In this document: piece after piece, positions 1 to 11,870 of the stretch
Layout: the number at the start of each line of letters is the position of its first letter
Numbering within the stretch: position 1 is the stretch's first letter
Assembly (NCBI GenBank): GCA_033557465.1
Contig: CM066048.1
Location: forward strand, 20,622,305 to 20,686,304
Origin: Ichthyophis bannanicus
Lineage: Eukaryota > Chordata > Amphibia > Gymnophiona > Ichthyophiidae
Direction: 5' to 3'
Length of the DNA: 64,000 bases
Notes under the pieces: generated by a model
Seen by the model: only the letters and a program-made list of their open reading frames with translations
What the model was told of the DNA's origin: nothing
Databases searched by the model: none
Made by a program: the position numbers and the translations under genes

Positions 1-109
1 TTTCTGGAGATGAACAGCACTTCGGTCTTTTTGTGTTGGATTCTGAGATTCTGGTTTTGGAGCCATTTTTCCACTGGGCTAAAACAGTTAGTTAGTTTAT
101 GCTAGGAAT

Positions 110-740
110 AAAATATTTCCATTCTAGAGCTTTGCTACTACTACTAAAGTGGAATTGCTGAAAAAGTATTTCTGTTCTGTGTTCACAGATGAAGGGCCAG
201 GAGCAGGACCTCAGAAAACACCCACAAATAGGAACAGAAGCGACAGGGAGCTTGAACGATTTTCAGAAGACTGTGTTTGTGAGGAACTAGTTAAACTAAA
301 AGTAGACAAAGCGATGGGTCCCGATGTGATAAATCCAAGAATACTGAGGGAACCTGGGGATGTTCTAGCGGCTCCACTGTCTGACTTTCTCAATGCCTCT
401 TTGGAGTTGGGAGTGGTGCCAGAGGACTGGAAAAAGGCACATGTGGTTCCTTTACACAAAAGCAGACGTAAGGATGACATTGAGAACTACAGGCTGCTTC
501 GTCTAACCTCTGTGGTTAGTAAATTATTGGAAAAGCTACTAACAGAGAGAATAGTGAGGTTTCTGAGTCCAATGCATTACAGGATTCAAGGCAGCATGGA
601 TTCATCAGAGACAGGTCTTGTCAGACAAATCTGATTGATTTCTTTGACTGGGTGACCAGGGAGTTGGACCAAGGGAGAGCCCTAGATGTGGTGTCTTTGG
701 ATTTCACAGTAAACTCTTTGATAGTGTTCCGCACAGGCGA
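110..740 (+). pseudogene. CR1-like LINE reverse transcriptase fragment
   Basis: This is a remnant of a non-LTR retrotransposon RT, the enzyme that copies LINE RNA into DNA at a nicked target. The translation from about 149 shows the N-terminal RT blocks of the CR1/L2 group in order: KAMGPDVINPRIL, then PEDWKKAHVVPLH, then ENYRLLRLTSVVSKLLEKLL. After a frame break near 634 the match resumes with the RALDVVSLDF segment, just before the first catalytic aspartate box, and is then lost near 710. There is no endonuclease upstream and no YADD box downstream, so both ends are truncated. It does not form a usable gene. The CR1-group assignment is firm; the exact family is not. Confidence 0.75.
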
Positions 741-779
741 CATAAGCAAACTGAGCACCCTAGGGAAAAGAAGCCGAAG

Positions 780-1340
780 CAGTGGCTACAAGGGTAAGGA
801 GGTGGCAGAAGGGACTGACACAGAGGGAAGGTGAGGGCTGAAAGGAAGGTGAAAGAGGGGTTGGAGAAGGTGGCAGGAAGGGACTGACAGGGTGAAGGAG
901 ATGGCTGGAAGAGAGCTGAAAGAGGGGGGAAGGAGGTGGCAGGAAGGGACTGAAAGAGGGAAGGAGGGGGCTGGAAGAGAGCTGACAGAGGGGGTAAGCA
1001 GGGGGCTCAAAGGGAGCTGACACCTGGGGATGGTACTGGTAAGTGACTGGGTAATGGGGAGGAGGCTGGAAAGGAGGGAGCACTGGGACTGGAAGGGAGC
1101 AGAAACGTAGGGATGGCACTGGGAGTAAAAGTGAGCTGATACCTGAGATGGTATTTGGACTAGAAGGGGCTGGACAGTGAGGAAGGAGGGAACTGGAAGG
1201 GAATGGACACCACTGGCAGTCCTGGGAACGCAAGGGGATTGACATTGGAATGTAATGGGTGGGGAGGACTGGAAAGGGGCTGATACTGGGGACGGTTACT
1301 GGGACTGGAAATAGGCTGATGGAAGGAAGTGAAGAAAAGA
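780..1340. repeat. GA-rich degenerate minisatellite
   Basis: The plus strand is almost free of C and T and consists of imperfect units of roughly 30 bases built on variants of ggaaggaggtggcagg, gggactgacagagg and ggctggaagagagctga. Units are tightest at 780-1010 and looser with spacing changes to 1340. The long proline/serine-rich frames on the minus strand are a consequence of the skewed composition. It directly follows the CR1 fragment. Confidence 0.75.
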
Positions 1341-2594
1341 AAAGACAAGAAATGGCAGATGGACTATAGACCACAGAAAGAGAGCTAAAAGAAGAAAGGA
1401 AAACTGAAGCCTCAGATTGGAACCAGCATGATCAGAGAATAAAATGGTCAGACAACAAAGGTAGAAAAAATAATTTTATTTTCAATTTAATGATTGGACT
1501 TTGTACTATCTTTATATTTTACACAGTATGGGGAACTGCATCTCTTATTTATCTGATGTTGCACTGCATGTAGAGTCTAGCTTTTTGGGGTTTCAGTTTA
1601 ATTTTTGTCTATATATTTCTCTTTTTCTTTTGTGCTGATTTATTGATGAAGGGCTGTCTGTATTTTGTGTGTGTGTGTGTGTACAACCAATGCTGCGTAT
1701 TCTGTCAGTATAGAATTTCTGTTTAAGAATGCGTAGCAATCTTGCTTGTTCGGTTTGCACATTGCCCTCTCTGCAATTTTTTTGGGGGACAAGGGGTGGA
1801 GCAAGGGTGGGGTGGAAGTGCAGCAGAGGTGGGGAAAGGGCGGGGTCGGAGTGGGCATGGGCAGAGCATGACTAGTGGCAGATTTTTTTCTCTTTCAAAA
1901 CGTTGGCAGCCCTATTTAGAACATATGAGTGGTAATGAAGGGAGTTTGTGTCACTGCTACTGAGATGACAAAAGAATGAAAAACCCTTTAAGGGGAAATG
2001 CCTCATTCATTTCAGACATTGCCTTCAGTCGGCATGGTATGGGTTCTTTTTCTGCCATTTAGGCCCCTCATGTCATAGATGATATAGTCATTAAACACTG
2101 TGGAATTATTTCTGAAAGATATTTGTATTATGTAGATATACATATGAAAAATTGTAATATTTAAACGCATGGAGAGAGGCAATTTTCAAAACTGTACGTT
2201 TTAGGGTAAAGTTCAGGGGTAACTTCACTCGCAGGCTTTGAACCAGTTCTGAAAGGGACTTTGCCTTTCAACTGTGCCTACATTTAGGCTCTTCGCATTG
2301 TTACCCAGGTAAATAGCCTTTGAGACTACTTCTCTCGTTGTCTAATTATGTGGTCATACAGGATTTTTCATGAGGAGATGATGGAAGGGTCACGATTGTT
2401 TAGTTTAATTAGCAAAATCTCAGTGGGAGGAGGAGGTGCAATCTATAGACCTGAAGGATTGTTGGGGGTCAGGGCTTACAAGGCAGAAGGTCTGAGATGC
2501 CTAATACACTTGCAGCCACCCTGTCACAATGATGGTCCTGAGCTGGAGGCCATGCACCAGAAGTCTTTTGAGAACCCTGAATCCAACCGCTTTC
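1341..2594. other. AT-rich stretch without recognised genes
   Basis: I see no coding region or identifiable element here. There is a short (TG)n run of about nine units at 1665-1682 and T-rich low-complexity sequence at 1480-1660. Confidence 0.5.
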
Positions 2595-2880
2595 GGTTCC
2601 CTTCCCCTACCTCCCAAAGACTATAAACATTGCCTCCATGGCATTATGATCTTGGGCAAGTCACTTAACCCTCCATTGCCCTAGGTACAAACTTAGAATG
2701 TAAGCCACCCAAAAGATAGCAAAATACCTACTGAACCTGAATATGACTTGCCTTGAGTTACTACTGAAAAAACCATGAGCTGAATCCCAAAAACAAATTC
2801 TCTGGCCCCAAGTGACGAAGGACATGGCAGAGTTGGGAATCAAACCCTGATCTCAACACATCTACTGCGCTACAAGGCCA
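2595..2880. repeat. SINE fragments with L2/MIR-type tail
   Basis: Plus-strand positions 2652-2720 carry the conserved SINE/L2 block cttgggcaagtcacttaacc followed by a ccattgcc...gtacaaactta segment, as in vertebrate MIR-like SINEs. Immediately to the right, on the minus strand (2880 to about 2795), lies a tRNA-like head with tgtagcgcagtaga and a box-B-like gggtttgattccc. The two parts have opposite orientation, so these are probably two SINE pieces side by side rather than one intact copy. Confidence 0.5.
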
Positions 2881-4200
2881 ACCTGGAGCTGTGGATCTTT
2901 ATCAACATTCATGGTAACGTGCTTAGCCAGGGCTTTATAATCTTCCATGGGGCAATGGGTCCAAATGGGTTCGTTTTGTGCAAACAAGGACAGTAAGGGA
3001 GACGTTTATTAAGTTGCGCTGTGTGCATTACTGGGCCACGTTAACAGATAGCACAGTGCTTTTCAGTGCTTCCTGCAGATCCTGCGCTAACTGCAGGAGA
3101 GGGCAGAGAGTGGGCATGCCTTTAATGGATGGCTGCCACAGGCGCCAGCAGCGCATGGTAACCAGTAAAGCTGCAGACAGTGCAGATGCAGCTACGGCCA
3201 CCTCAATGGGTGGCGTTAGCTGTATCTGCAGTGCTGCTGGCCGGGCTCTTTGTCATTTCGATGCGCTATCTGCTGCGGGAAATGCAGTGCACTGTCTCCA
3301 GCAGATATTGCGTGACGTGCTGCTACTTGCACTTTTTTGCCACGTTAGCTCCAAAAGCCTAACGCGGTTCAGTAAACATAACCATAAGGATCCTCACTCC
3401 TATAGCAGAGTATGCTGGGTATAAGCTCAGTCTCTCAAGTCTGCTGCCACGCTTGCCTTCATCTTAGCCCTGTGCCAAAGAGAGCTGCCTTCTGGATTTC
3501 ATAGGATGTAATGTATCAAGGGGCACTTGGACATTCTTTTTAATCAAGTCTATGGCACCCAATACAACTGGGAAAATCTGTCTTATATTTCTGCCACATT
3601 TTCTTGGTTTCGGACTGCATTTTCTTTCCCCCTAGACATTGTACAGAGTAACTGCTCGGCAATGATAATTCCACTAATTTTGTGGGTCTGTTTATCTTTT
3701 TTTCTGAATACCCTCTAGACTACAATGAAGGGGTCTTGCGAGTTCTTATGTATGTCCAGCCATCAGCACACAAGGCATATTATGTAGGCATAAAATGGCA
3801 GTCTATTGTCTTCTTTTTATCTTCAGAAGTCCATCTAATGGTAGTTAGTCTTCTTCCAGGGCAATATTCAATGGCAATGATGATATTCAGTGCCGTTAGA
3901 CAGATAGGTGTCAGCACTGAATGTAAGTGTAAAAGCACATTTTAGGAAGCCCATGAAGACTGGAAGTGAGACATTGAGGTAAACAATGTACACAATTTCA
4001 GCAGTATTTTAGAAAAGGCTCTGCTAAACATGAAGGGCCCGATAGCCGCCGGTACTGAATATTAAACCTGGATATTGAATGCCAGGGTCATATCCAGCCC
4101 CGGCATTGAATATCCGGGGTTGCCACATAAGATGATCGCTAACTGGGCAGTGGCGATATTGAGCCACTGCCTGATTAGTAATATGCGTCAAAAGTAAACT
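2881..4200. other. Unassigned sequence with a MITE-like patch at its end
   Basis: No gene or known family is recognised between 2881 and 4020; 3000-3360 is rich in gcagtgctgctgg-like words. At 4024-4195 there is a patch with repeated variants of tgaatattt/attgaatatccgg, which looks like a short non-autonomous DNA element, but I could not define its termini. Confidence 0.35.
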
Positions 4201-5185
4201 TATCAATCAACTACAAAAACCAAAGACAACTCCTTCTCTCCACCAACCACCATAACCCTAAACAACATACAAGTGAAGGTCTAGTCAGAAGTGAAGTACC
4301 TTGCAATCACCCTTGATAAACAACTCTCCTTTAAAGATCACATAAACAAAACCACCAAAGCTATACATTACAAAACTAAGATCCTACAATGCCTCCGACC
4401 ACTCCTCGAACCTCCAGACTTTTGCTCAGCACTCCAAGCCATAATTTCCCCCCATCTAGACTACTGCAACTCTATCTACCAGGGACTCCCACAATCCACC
4501 ATAAACCCTCTACTAACTGCACTACATACAACAACACGCCTCCTCCTAGGAGCTACCAGACAAGAACAGATTACACCCACCCTCAAACAACTCCACTGGT
4601 TACCATTACAAAAGCGTATAAAGTACAAAACCATCCTCCTGACTCACAAAGCAAATACACTCCCACTTCCCCACTCATCCACTTGATGCTTCAAACCCCC
4701 TCTCTGACCAGAGTAAGAAGTACATCTACATTGAACACACTGATCATTCCCTACACCAGAACTAAATACAGCCAGCAAGCATGCGACCGAGCCTTTCAAC
4801 TCTTTTTTTTTTTTAGTGCCATCTATGCACCATCAATCTGGAACACACTACCAGACCCACTAAGGAACATTACTGACCTCCACACCCTTTGGAAACATCT
4901 AAAAACCCACCTCTCTCTGAACATTTCAACCCCATCACATAATCCATACTCCCCCCCCGCCTATTCCTTGGTAACAATCATTCCTCCAACAGACATATAT
5001 TATATATAGTTTTTAAACACACAGATAATTGTAAATTTATATATATTTCTCAACCCTGTGCTCCAATGCATACTGTATATATTTAAGAAGTTTAATGTAT
5101 AAGTTAGCAGTTCTTTGTTCCATGTACATTGCTTTGACCCGGTGAAAAGCGGTATATAAACACAGCTAAATAAATCAATATATAT
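4201..5185 (+). pseudogene. L2-type LINE, 3' end with RT C-terminus and tail
   Basis: The translation at 4291-4686 gives the L2 RT C-terminal region: LAITLDKQLSFKDHINKTTK, then IISPHLDYCNSIYQGLP, then LKQLHWLPLQKRIKYKTILL. A second frame from about 4830 carries the family's IWNTLPDPLRNI and THLSLN end. The 3' UTR finishes with gctttgacccggtgaaaagc, a tatataaacacagctaaata word and an A-rich end near 5180. The tail cggtatataa...aataaata recurs many times in this window. The piece lacks endonuclease and RT palm, so it is a typical 5'-truncated insertion with later frame damage. Confidence 0.85.
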
Positions 5186-5215
5186 CCTGTTTACCGTTAT
5201 TAATGCTCCCCATTG

Positions 5216-5410
5216 CCAGCATGAATCGCACCGGTGCAACCTATTTTTAAAGAAGAGCACGCTCAGGCACCGTGAACCATCTCCCGCCTCGCCTGGCACG
5301 ATCGGAAGCAGCAGAAGGGAGTGGGTAGGTAAGCTTCTCCCCACTCCCCACCACCGGCACTAATCACACTGCCACAACCTACTTTTAAAGAAGGCCCTGC
5401 TCAGGCATGC
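5216..5410. repeat. Two imperfect direct repeats, spacing about 140 bp
   Basis: The segment atgaatcgcaccggtgcaac, followed by ctatttttaaagaagagcacgct, near 5220 is repeated with substitutions near 5360 as ctaatcacactgccacaacc followed by tacttttaaagaaggccctgct. Both are followed by a gctcaggca word. I cannot place this in a named family. Confidence 0.5.
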
Positions 5411-6183
5411 CCACGCCTGGTGGGCCCAAGCCTGAGGGCCTTGTCTGAGAGTCCTTAGGTGCGGCCCTTAGAGTGGTCTGTAGAGTGCTACACCCCAAAC
5501 CATTACATCAACATACAATGTGCACAATCATGCCTACACGCCAGCTCCAGCCGACCCAGCCATAGTGGCAGTGAACCAGAAGGTAGCCACTGCTCCCACA
5601 CTCAGCCTTCCACTGCTGCTGGCACTCAGGTGCTAACTGTACCACAAGCCAACCAAGACACATCACTGACGTCTTAAATGCTGGTGCTCTTTGTGGGATC
5701 TCTCTCTGCATTTGCGCAGTTACCAGCAGCGGAACAAATCCAACCATTCACCAAGAGGTGAGATCCCACCAAATCAAGAAGTAACTGGCCATCAAAAAGT
5801 GAGTACCCTGCAATTCCAGAAGCCCATCATTCAACCGATAACCACAGACACAAGTGACATGCTCTGCATTGCCGCACACATCATCACCCTCCTCCTGGCA
5901 TGCCATGCTATCATACAATCTTTCAGGCATCACTTCAACATCATACATACCCATTATATATATCACTCATACAACACCTCCAGCCCATCATCCTCAAGCC
6001 TCAAACCATGAATGCCAACAACCTTCTCAAGATACAACCTTCCCACAGACCCCTTACTCAATCCACTGCACCACTTATCACCCAGCCGCTCAGATGTGTC
6101 CTCATTAACAGCAGATTTGTCTGCAACAAGATCCCCATACTAACTGGCTACATAAAACAGAATCACATTGACATTTTGGGCCC

Positions 6184-6830
6184 AATTCCGTAGTGTACGT
6201 TCTGGCCCTCTGTGCGTCCAGTTGGAACCGGATGATTTTGATCCTACGGGGTACGTCTAGCCCCGCAGGATCAGAATTGCAAACAGGCCTGTATTGTGCA
6301 GGCCGGGACTGCGATTTAGCCTGGCCTGCACATACAGGCCTTGCCCAGCTAACTCAATCAGGGTTTTTAAATGGAGCCGCAGCGCATTTAAAAGCCGCAA
6401 TCCCTGGTCGTCGGCTCCCAAAATGCTTTACCCACAGCCCGACCCCTGATATGGCCTCCCAGAGCCAGGGCCGGGCTGCGGGGAATGCGCTCTGCCCCAT
6501 CCCAGCCCCGGTCCTGCCTTTCCTACCGAATTGGTGAAGTTATTCCACCTCCAAGGTGGAATAACTTCCCCTTTCAAGTCACCGGCCCTGGACGTACAGG
6601 ACCGACCCCGTACGTCTGGAGTTGACGACCGCCCATTGCCCACCATAACGCCGCCCCCAATCCACCCCTTTCCTGCCCACACCTAACTTCACCATACAAT
6701 GCATGGGGAAGGAGGATGGGGCCAGGAAAGGACACAAATAGTGGGGATGGACATCCCAACGGGATGTCCATCCCCACTATTCATGGTTCAGAATGACCCC
6801 CTTTCTGCATTTCGAAATCATGGCTTGAGG
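6184..6830 (-). mobile_element. Hairpin-bearing non-autonomous element inside L2
   Basis: This non-coding segment splits the L2 endonuclease. It contains a perfect hairpin at 6737-6781 with 21-bp arms and a 3-base loop (arm aatagtggggatggacatccc), and a second at about 6541-6567 (attccacctccaaggtggaat). The same two hairpins, in reverse order, occur in the repeat at 33,961-34,560, and flanking words such as gaattgggcc/cggaattggg also correspond, so the two are one family in opposite orientations; strand is given relative to that copy. I could not find clear terminal inverted repeats or a target duplication, so DNA-transposon origin is inference. Confidence 0.6.
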
Positions 6831-7113
6831 AGGGGGTCACTATCCTGCTAAACCAACTTAGCATCCTCTCATACCAACTCTTCCACCAACGAAGAGCACA
6901 CAAAAGGGGAGGAGGGGTTCTCATATCACTCTGCCTATCATACAGAACCCCAACAGCAGGATCCAGTGACCTGTCAACACTGATAGAAGAAGCATGCTCA
7001 GAGCACCAAAAAACAAGTGGTTCATTCTCCTGGGTGACCTCAACCTTACCACCTTATCTAACAAACAGACCACTCCCTACCTCCAAGCCCTGGAAGCACT
7101 CCAGCTCAACCAG

Positions 7114-7410
7114 TGGAGGAGTGGAGGAGTGGCCTAGTGGTTGGGGCAAGGTACTTCAGGCTGGAAGGTCGGGGGTTCAAATCCCACTAGAGGACAGCAA
7201 CCTTGGGCCGGAAGGACTGGGGTTTCTAGTCCCACAGGTGCTCCTTGTGGTCTTGGGCAAGCCACTTAACCCTCCTTAGCCCATGTTCCCTGTAAAATAG
7301 TTATCTCCAAGTTATAATGCCCTGTTCAATGTAATTTCAGTTTGTTCAATGTAAACCGCACTGATGCAGAATAGCACGGTATATAAGAGAATGTAAATAA
7401 ATAAATAAAT
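7114..7410 (+). mobile_element. tRNA-derived SINE with L2-like tail, inserted in L2
   Basis: The head has an A-box-like gtggcctagtgg at 7129-7140 and a B-box-like gggttcaaatccc near 7172-7184, the internal RNA polymerase III promoter of tRNA-derived SINEs. The body contains cttgggcaagccacttaacc near 7253. The end has aatgtaaaccgcactgatgc, cggtatataa and an (aaat)n tail, as in the L2 tails of this window. Target duplication aaccag is seen at 7108-7113 and 7411-7416, and the endonuclease frame of the host L2 joins cleanly across it, which fixes the borders. It has no coding capacity. Confidence 0.85.
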
Positions 7411-9775
7411 AACCAGATCATCACAGAATTGATGCACAGCAAAGGAGGAAACCTAGACCTCATCTTCACACCAGCCACCTGGCCATAGCAAAGCCTATCC
7501 TCCATGACCCAAGTCACTTCAGTACCTTGGTCTAATCATAAACTAATTACCTTCTACCTCCCACGCACTCCCAAAACAACCACCATCAAATCTCCCTCAT
7601 CCATCTCACGAAGATTTAGGACCTTTATTAGCACCATCTTGACGCCTTCATTTCCGAATGGAATACAAACATATCCACTTACGCGATCATGCCAGACAAC
7701 ACAGCCACAAAGAAGAGACTGCATCATGCACCTCGGTTCACTCCCCAACTCGAAACACTGAAGAACGTGCTCAAACAACTGGATCATAAATGGAGACAAC
7801 AAAAAAAATCCATCCAATCACTTAGCATACACAAATGCCCAAGCTGACTACTGTGCACTCACTTTCTGTAAGAAAAAAAGAATATCATTCTAATTTACTT
7901 AACTCCTCTCTCAACCATCCCAGAGAACTTTTCAACATAGCCCCGAATCTTCTGCAGACCCCAACCAGTACAGAGTCCAATCCTACCCTTGCACCAAATG
8001 ACATAGCGCGATTTCTCCAAGCCAGGCAATCAACTTTTTCAGCTCAACCCCAGCCTTCCTCCAATGTCACGGACAGCACAAGCACAAAACTGGTCGACTT
8101 TCAGACACTTGTCCACCCAAGAACTTGTAGACATCATATCAAACCTCAACTGCACCAGCTCATCGCTCGAACCCTGCCCATTCTCCTGAATTAAAATGAC
8201 CAAACAAGATCTCGCCTCAACCATTCTCAACCTTGTTCAGGCATCACTAACACTAGGCCATATGTCAACTGCCCTCAAGCAAGCCTCCATCAGACCTATA
8301 CTAAAACACTTTTCAGCAGACCCCTCAGCACCATCTGCTTATAGACCAATCTCCAACATCCCCTCACTAGCCAAAATCATCAAAAAAGCTTTACAGCTTC
8401 AGAACCAGGATTTTATAGATGCCTACGCCCCCTTGACGAAGACCAACATGGATTCAAGTCTTTTCACAGCACTGAAACTCCCTTCTAGATACATTGATCA
8501 AAGACACACAAAAGATCACTCAAGAATTCCTTCTCATCTTTCTCAACATCTCCACAGTCTTTGACTAGGTCACCCACCCACTCACCCATCTCTGTTCAGT
8601 TGGACTCAGAGGTACAACATTACAGTGGGTTTGGTCATACCTATCCAATCGAGCTCAACAAGTCAGAATCAGAAATGAAACTTCCAAACCTTTCCAGCTA
8701 CTACAAGGATTACCTGAAGGCTCCACACTATCATCACTGCTGTTTAACACCTTCATCCAACCCCTTTGTAAAACAATACAGAATCATAAAGATTTTCTGC
8801 CATCTTTATGACGATGACATCCTAATCTATGCTCAGTTCTTCACCACCAACCCTGACTATTCTGCTATCAGCCAATGCCTAGAATCTATCATCCACTGGC
8901 TCAACAACCACAACCTGCACATTAACCCCAACAAAACAGAAGTCCTTCACATAACCAAACACCCTGCCTTCACCCCTCCACCCACAGTCAGCCTGGCCAA
9001 TTAACCTTACAAGTTAAACAACCAGTACATTATCTGGGCATAATCCTAGATAAACGCCTGAGCTTACGCCACCACATTAAGCACGTTACTAAGACCACTA
9101 ATTTCAAAATGAGAACACTATGACACCTTCACCCTCTACTGGATCACCATGACTTCAGAAGCATCTGCCAGGCCCTCATCACCCCCATCCTAGACTACGC
9201 AAACCTAGTATACCAGGGACTCCCAAAATCAACTTTACTCACTTTGCAGCTTACCCAAAACACAGCAGCCAGAATAATAACAGGCACTGAACTACGAGAA
9301 TATATCACCCCCACTCCGAAACAGCTACACTGGCTGTCCATCCACATGAGGATTAAATACAAAGTCTCCATAACCATACTCAAGATCATCCACCACCTCT
9401 CAGTGAACATACTACATCATCTTTTGCAACAACCCCCCAACAAGAGAGCAAGAAGGTCAACCAATCACAACGTCCTGTCAATTCCAAGTGCTTTCATCCA
9501 CTCCAGCAGCAGAGCTTTCTCTTTCTATGCGCCCACCATCTGAAATTTCCTCACCCCTGAAATACGAACATTCACAGACCTAACTAAATTCTGTTGTAAG
9601 CTAAAAATCCTCCTCTTTCTGGAGCACTTTGGACCTGACTCTTAAATGTCCAGCCATTCCATCATGACTGTGACCACATTCAACCCCTACACCGCAATTT
9701 GTAAATAGTTACCTTCACGTTGTTATGTGTTATTTATTGTTACCTACATTCTATGTAAAGTTACTTGTTTATTTT

Positions 9776-10235
9776 ATTTTATTTATTTAGCTCTATTTAT
9801 ATACTGCCTTTTACTGGGTCAAGGCGGTTTACATAGAACAAGAGAGAAAATACATTATTACACCGTCTTCAACTATATACAACATGCAATCAGTAATTCA
9901 GGATTTCATAACTATATACAGTCTTAAACTATACACAGCTGTAGTCAACTGGCGATGTTTATGTTTATTTAACTTGATATACCGCTCTTCATTACACCAG
10001 AGCGGTTTACAAAATATTACAGTGGTGGGCACAAGCCCTCATCGCAAGAAAAGAAATACATAACTGGACAGGAAAGAGGAAAGAAAAAGAGAATACATAG
10101 GAAGGCCGAAACAGAGGGGGAGACACAGGCAAACATGTATAAACCAGGTCAGCTGGCTGCGGCTGTTCTATCTATTCCCTGTACACCACTGTGACTGGTA
10201 GACACAGCAGTATAAAAAAGTTGCTAAATAAATAA
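9776..10235 (-). repeat. Two L2-type 3' tails, minus strand
   Basis: Position 9776 starts with ttattttatttatttagctc and a tatatactgccttttactgg word, the reverse complement of the L2 tail; a second tail starts near 9955 with gtttatttaacttgatatac and cgctcttcattacaccagag. Both are followed by gcggtttaca-type sequence, typical of 5'-truncated LINE ends. No RT-coding sequence is recognisable. Confidence 0.65.
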
Positions 10236-11870
10236 ATAGCAGCTCTGCTAACCGCATTAATCATTTTGAATATCTGGCCCGAAGCCTTTTCTAAAATAGT
10301 ACAAGAGCACACATGTATTTGCCAATATGTGGAGCTCGAGAAACTATTTTGCAAATCTACACATAGGGGGGATCTTGATAACTTACTCATGTACCTACAC
10401 ATGGAAACTAATATTTCACAACTTACCCATGCATGTGCCGCTACTTACATGCGTACGTGGGCCATTTTGCAAATCTATATGTACAAATGGCGCCAATAAA
10501 CTACAGAGGCCTCTTTGGTTATTTCTTCTCAGTTTCGAGGGGGAGTAGACGACGGAGGATTAATAATTCCTACTGTAGAGAGCTGGCCAAACCGAGCACT
10601 TATGTAAAACCTAAATGTGTCAAGGAGCAGGTATAAATCCCGACATGGACTATTTTGATGTATTTCCTATATACAATGTTTGACCTGCACAGGCCACTTC
10701 CCACACCCCAACACACTCTCTTCACAGTAAAGGCATCCACGTGTAAACTGAGCCCTTTCTGAAATTGCCATGTCCATGTACATGCCTGATTGTAGATGTG
10801 GAAATTGCAGCTAAGGCTTCTAATAACCTCTATCATGCAGTTACGCCTGCCTTCTATCTGTATAGTAGTATTCAGCCATGCGAGGGCTCATCTTATAACC
10901 GGGCGAACACCTTTCAGGAGCCTATTTTATAAAGAGAAGTGGGCAGCTACTTTTCTTTATAAAATAGAGAGATAAGCAGGGCCGGGCCATCCATCAGGCA
11001 CACTAGGCGGTCTCCTAGAGTGGTAGATTCTGGGGGATGGCAAAGAGCCGGGCAGTCAAAGCTAAGCAGTAGATTCTGACTCCAAGGGGGGCTATAAGGC
11101 TTAAGGTTTTCATGGGGCACCAATACCTTGAACCAACTCTGGGGCCAGACCTGAGCGTACGTCACACAAAAAACTAGTTGCATGCCTGCACCTGGATTTT
11201 TCAAGCATACACTTAAATTATAGTATTTTATAACTTACGCACTTCGCCTATGCACCGCCCAAGCTCCACCCCTGTGCAAGCCCACAATGAAAGTATGCAC
11301 GATTGCACTTACACACACGCTAACTGAATAGCAACTGCCTAAAGCATGCACATAAGTGTCTATTTACATGCATAAGTCCTTTAAAATAGGGACTTAAGCA
11401 TGTAAATGGCGCATATCTTTAGGTAGCTCCCTTCTAAAATCAGCCCCTCTATGTCTAGCTAAGAGGTTTAATCTAGGACAGACCCTTCTCAGGGCTAAAT
11501 TAAACCACAAACCGATATAAATAGCGACTGAATATTGCCGCTATTGGATAGCTGGGCGCTCCACCCTCACTCTGTACAGTGCTACGGCGGCGGTTAGAGA
11601 GATTTCCAGCACCACTATCTAGATATTGCCACTGAAAATGCACATATAGGGGATTTATGTGTTTAGCAGCAGAATATTGACCCACTTCATTTTTTTTGTT
11701 GGCTTCTGTGGTTGGTCTCCTGCTACAGTGGGTCCGCGAACTGGTTCATTCTATTCTGGAAGTGCATCAGGGGACCTAGCTACACCTGAAGGCTCTGCAC
11801 CATCTTTAGCCCTAGGGCTGAGACAAGTGTGAGTGCCATTTCATCCTGGGTATCGTGTGGCTGCTATTAC
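10236..11870. other. Unassigned repeat-like sequence
   Basis: No gene is seen. 10,270-10,500 and 11,200-11,440 repeat short words such as ttttgcaaatcta, tacatgcataagt and aaaatagggacttaagcatg, which resemble short interspersed non-coding elements. 10,980-11,060 (atcaggcacactaggcggtctcctagag) appears related to 37,256-37,330. 11,510-11,680 has words such as gactgaatattgccgctatt, similar in style to the patch at 4024-4195. Confidence 0.35.

Larger units (their letters stand above)
5451..9775 (+). pseudogene. Near full-length L2-type LINE, interrupted by two insertions
   Basis: This LINE is collinear with the L2 layout. An endonuclease N-terminus is at about 6100-6180 (VCNKIPILTGYIKQNHIDIL). 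The endonuclease body is at 6840-7113 (RRGGGVLISL, then FILLGDLNLTTL) and resumes at 7417. An EN-RT linker follows near 7850-8200, then the RT at about 8200-9000 with SAPSAYRPISNIPSLAKI and a degenerate YDDDILIYA catalytic box near 8805. The C-terminal part at 9050-9550 includes DYANLVYQGLP and LKQLHWLSIHMRIKYK. Many stops and frameshifts show it is dead. Sequence from 5451 to 6000 is assigned to the 5' part by position only. Insertions lie at 6184-6830 and 7114-7410. Confidence 0.8.

Noticed and set aside
760..1374. Long proline/serine/leucine-rich frame on the minus strand
   Set aside because: It is a by-product of the purine-rich minisatellite; period and composition explain it and no domain is visible.
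2978..3424. 148-codon plus-strand frame
   Set aside because: No recognisable domain, no splice or promoter context, and the sequence is built from short repeated GCTG-type words.
7118..7190. Possible tRNA gene
   Set aside because: It has A- and B-box words but no complete cloverleaf, and it continues into a SINE body and L2-like tail with a target duplication.
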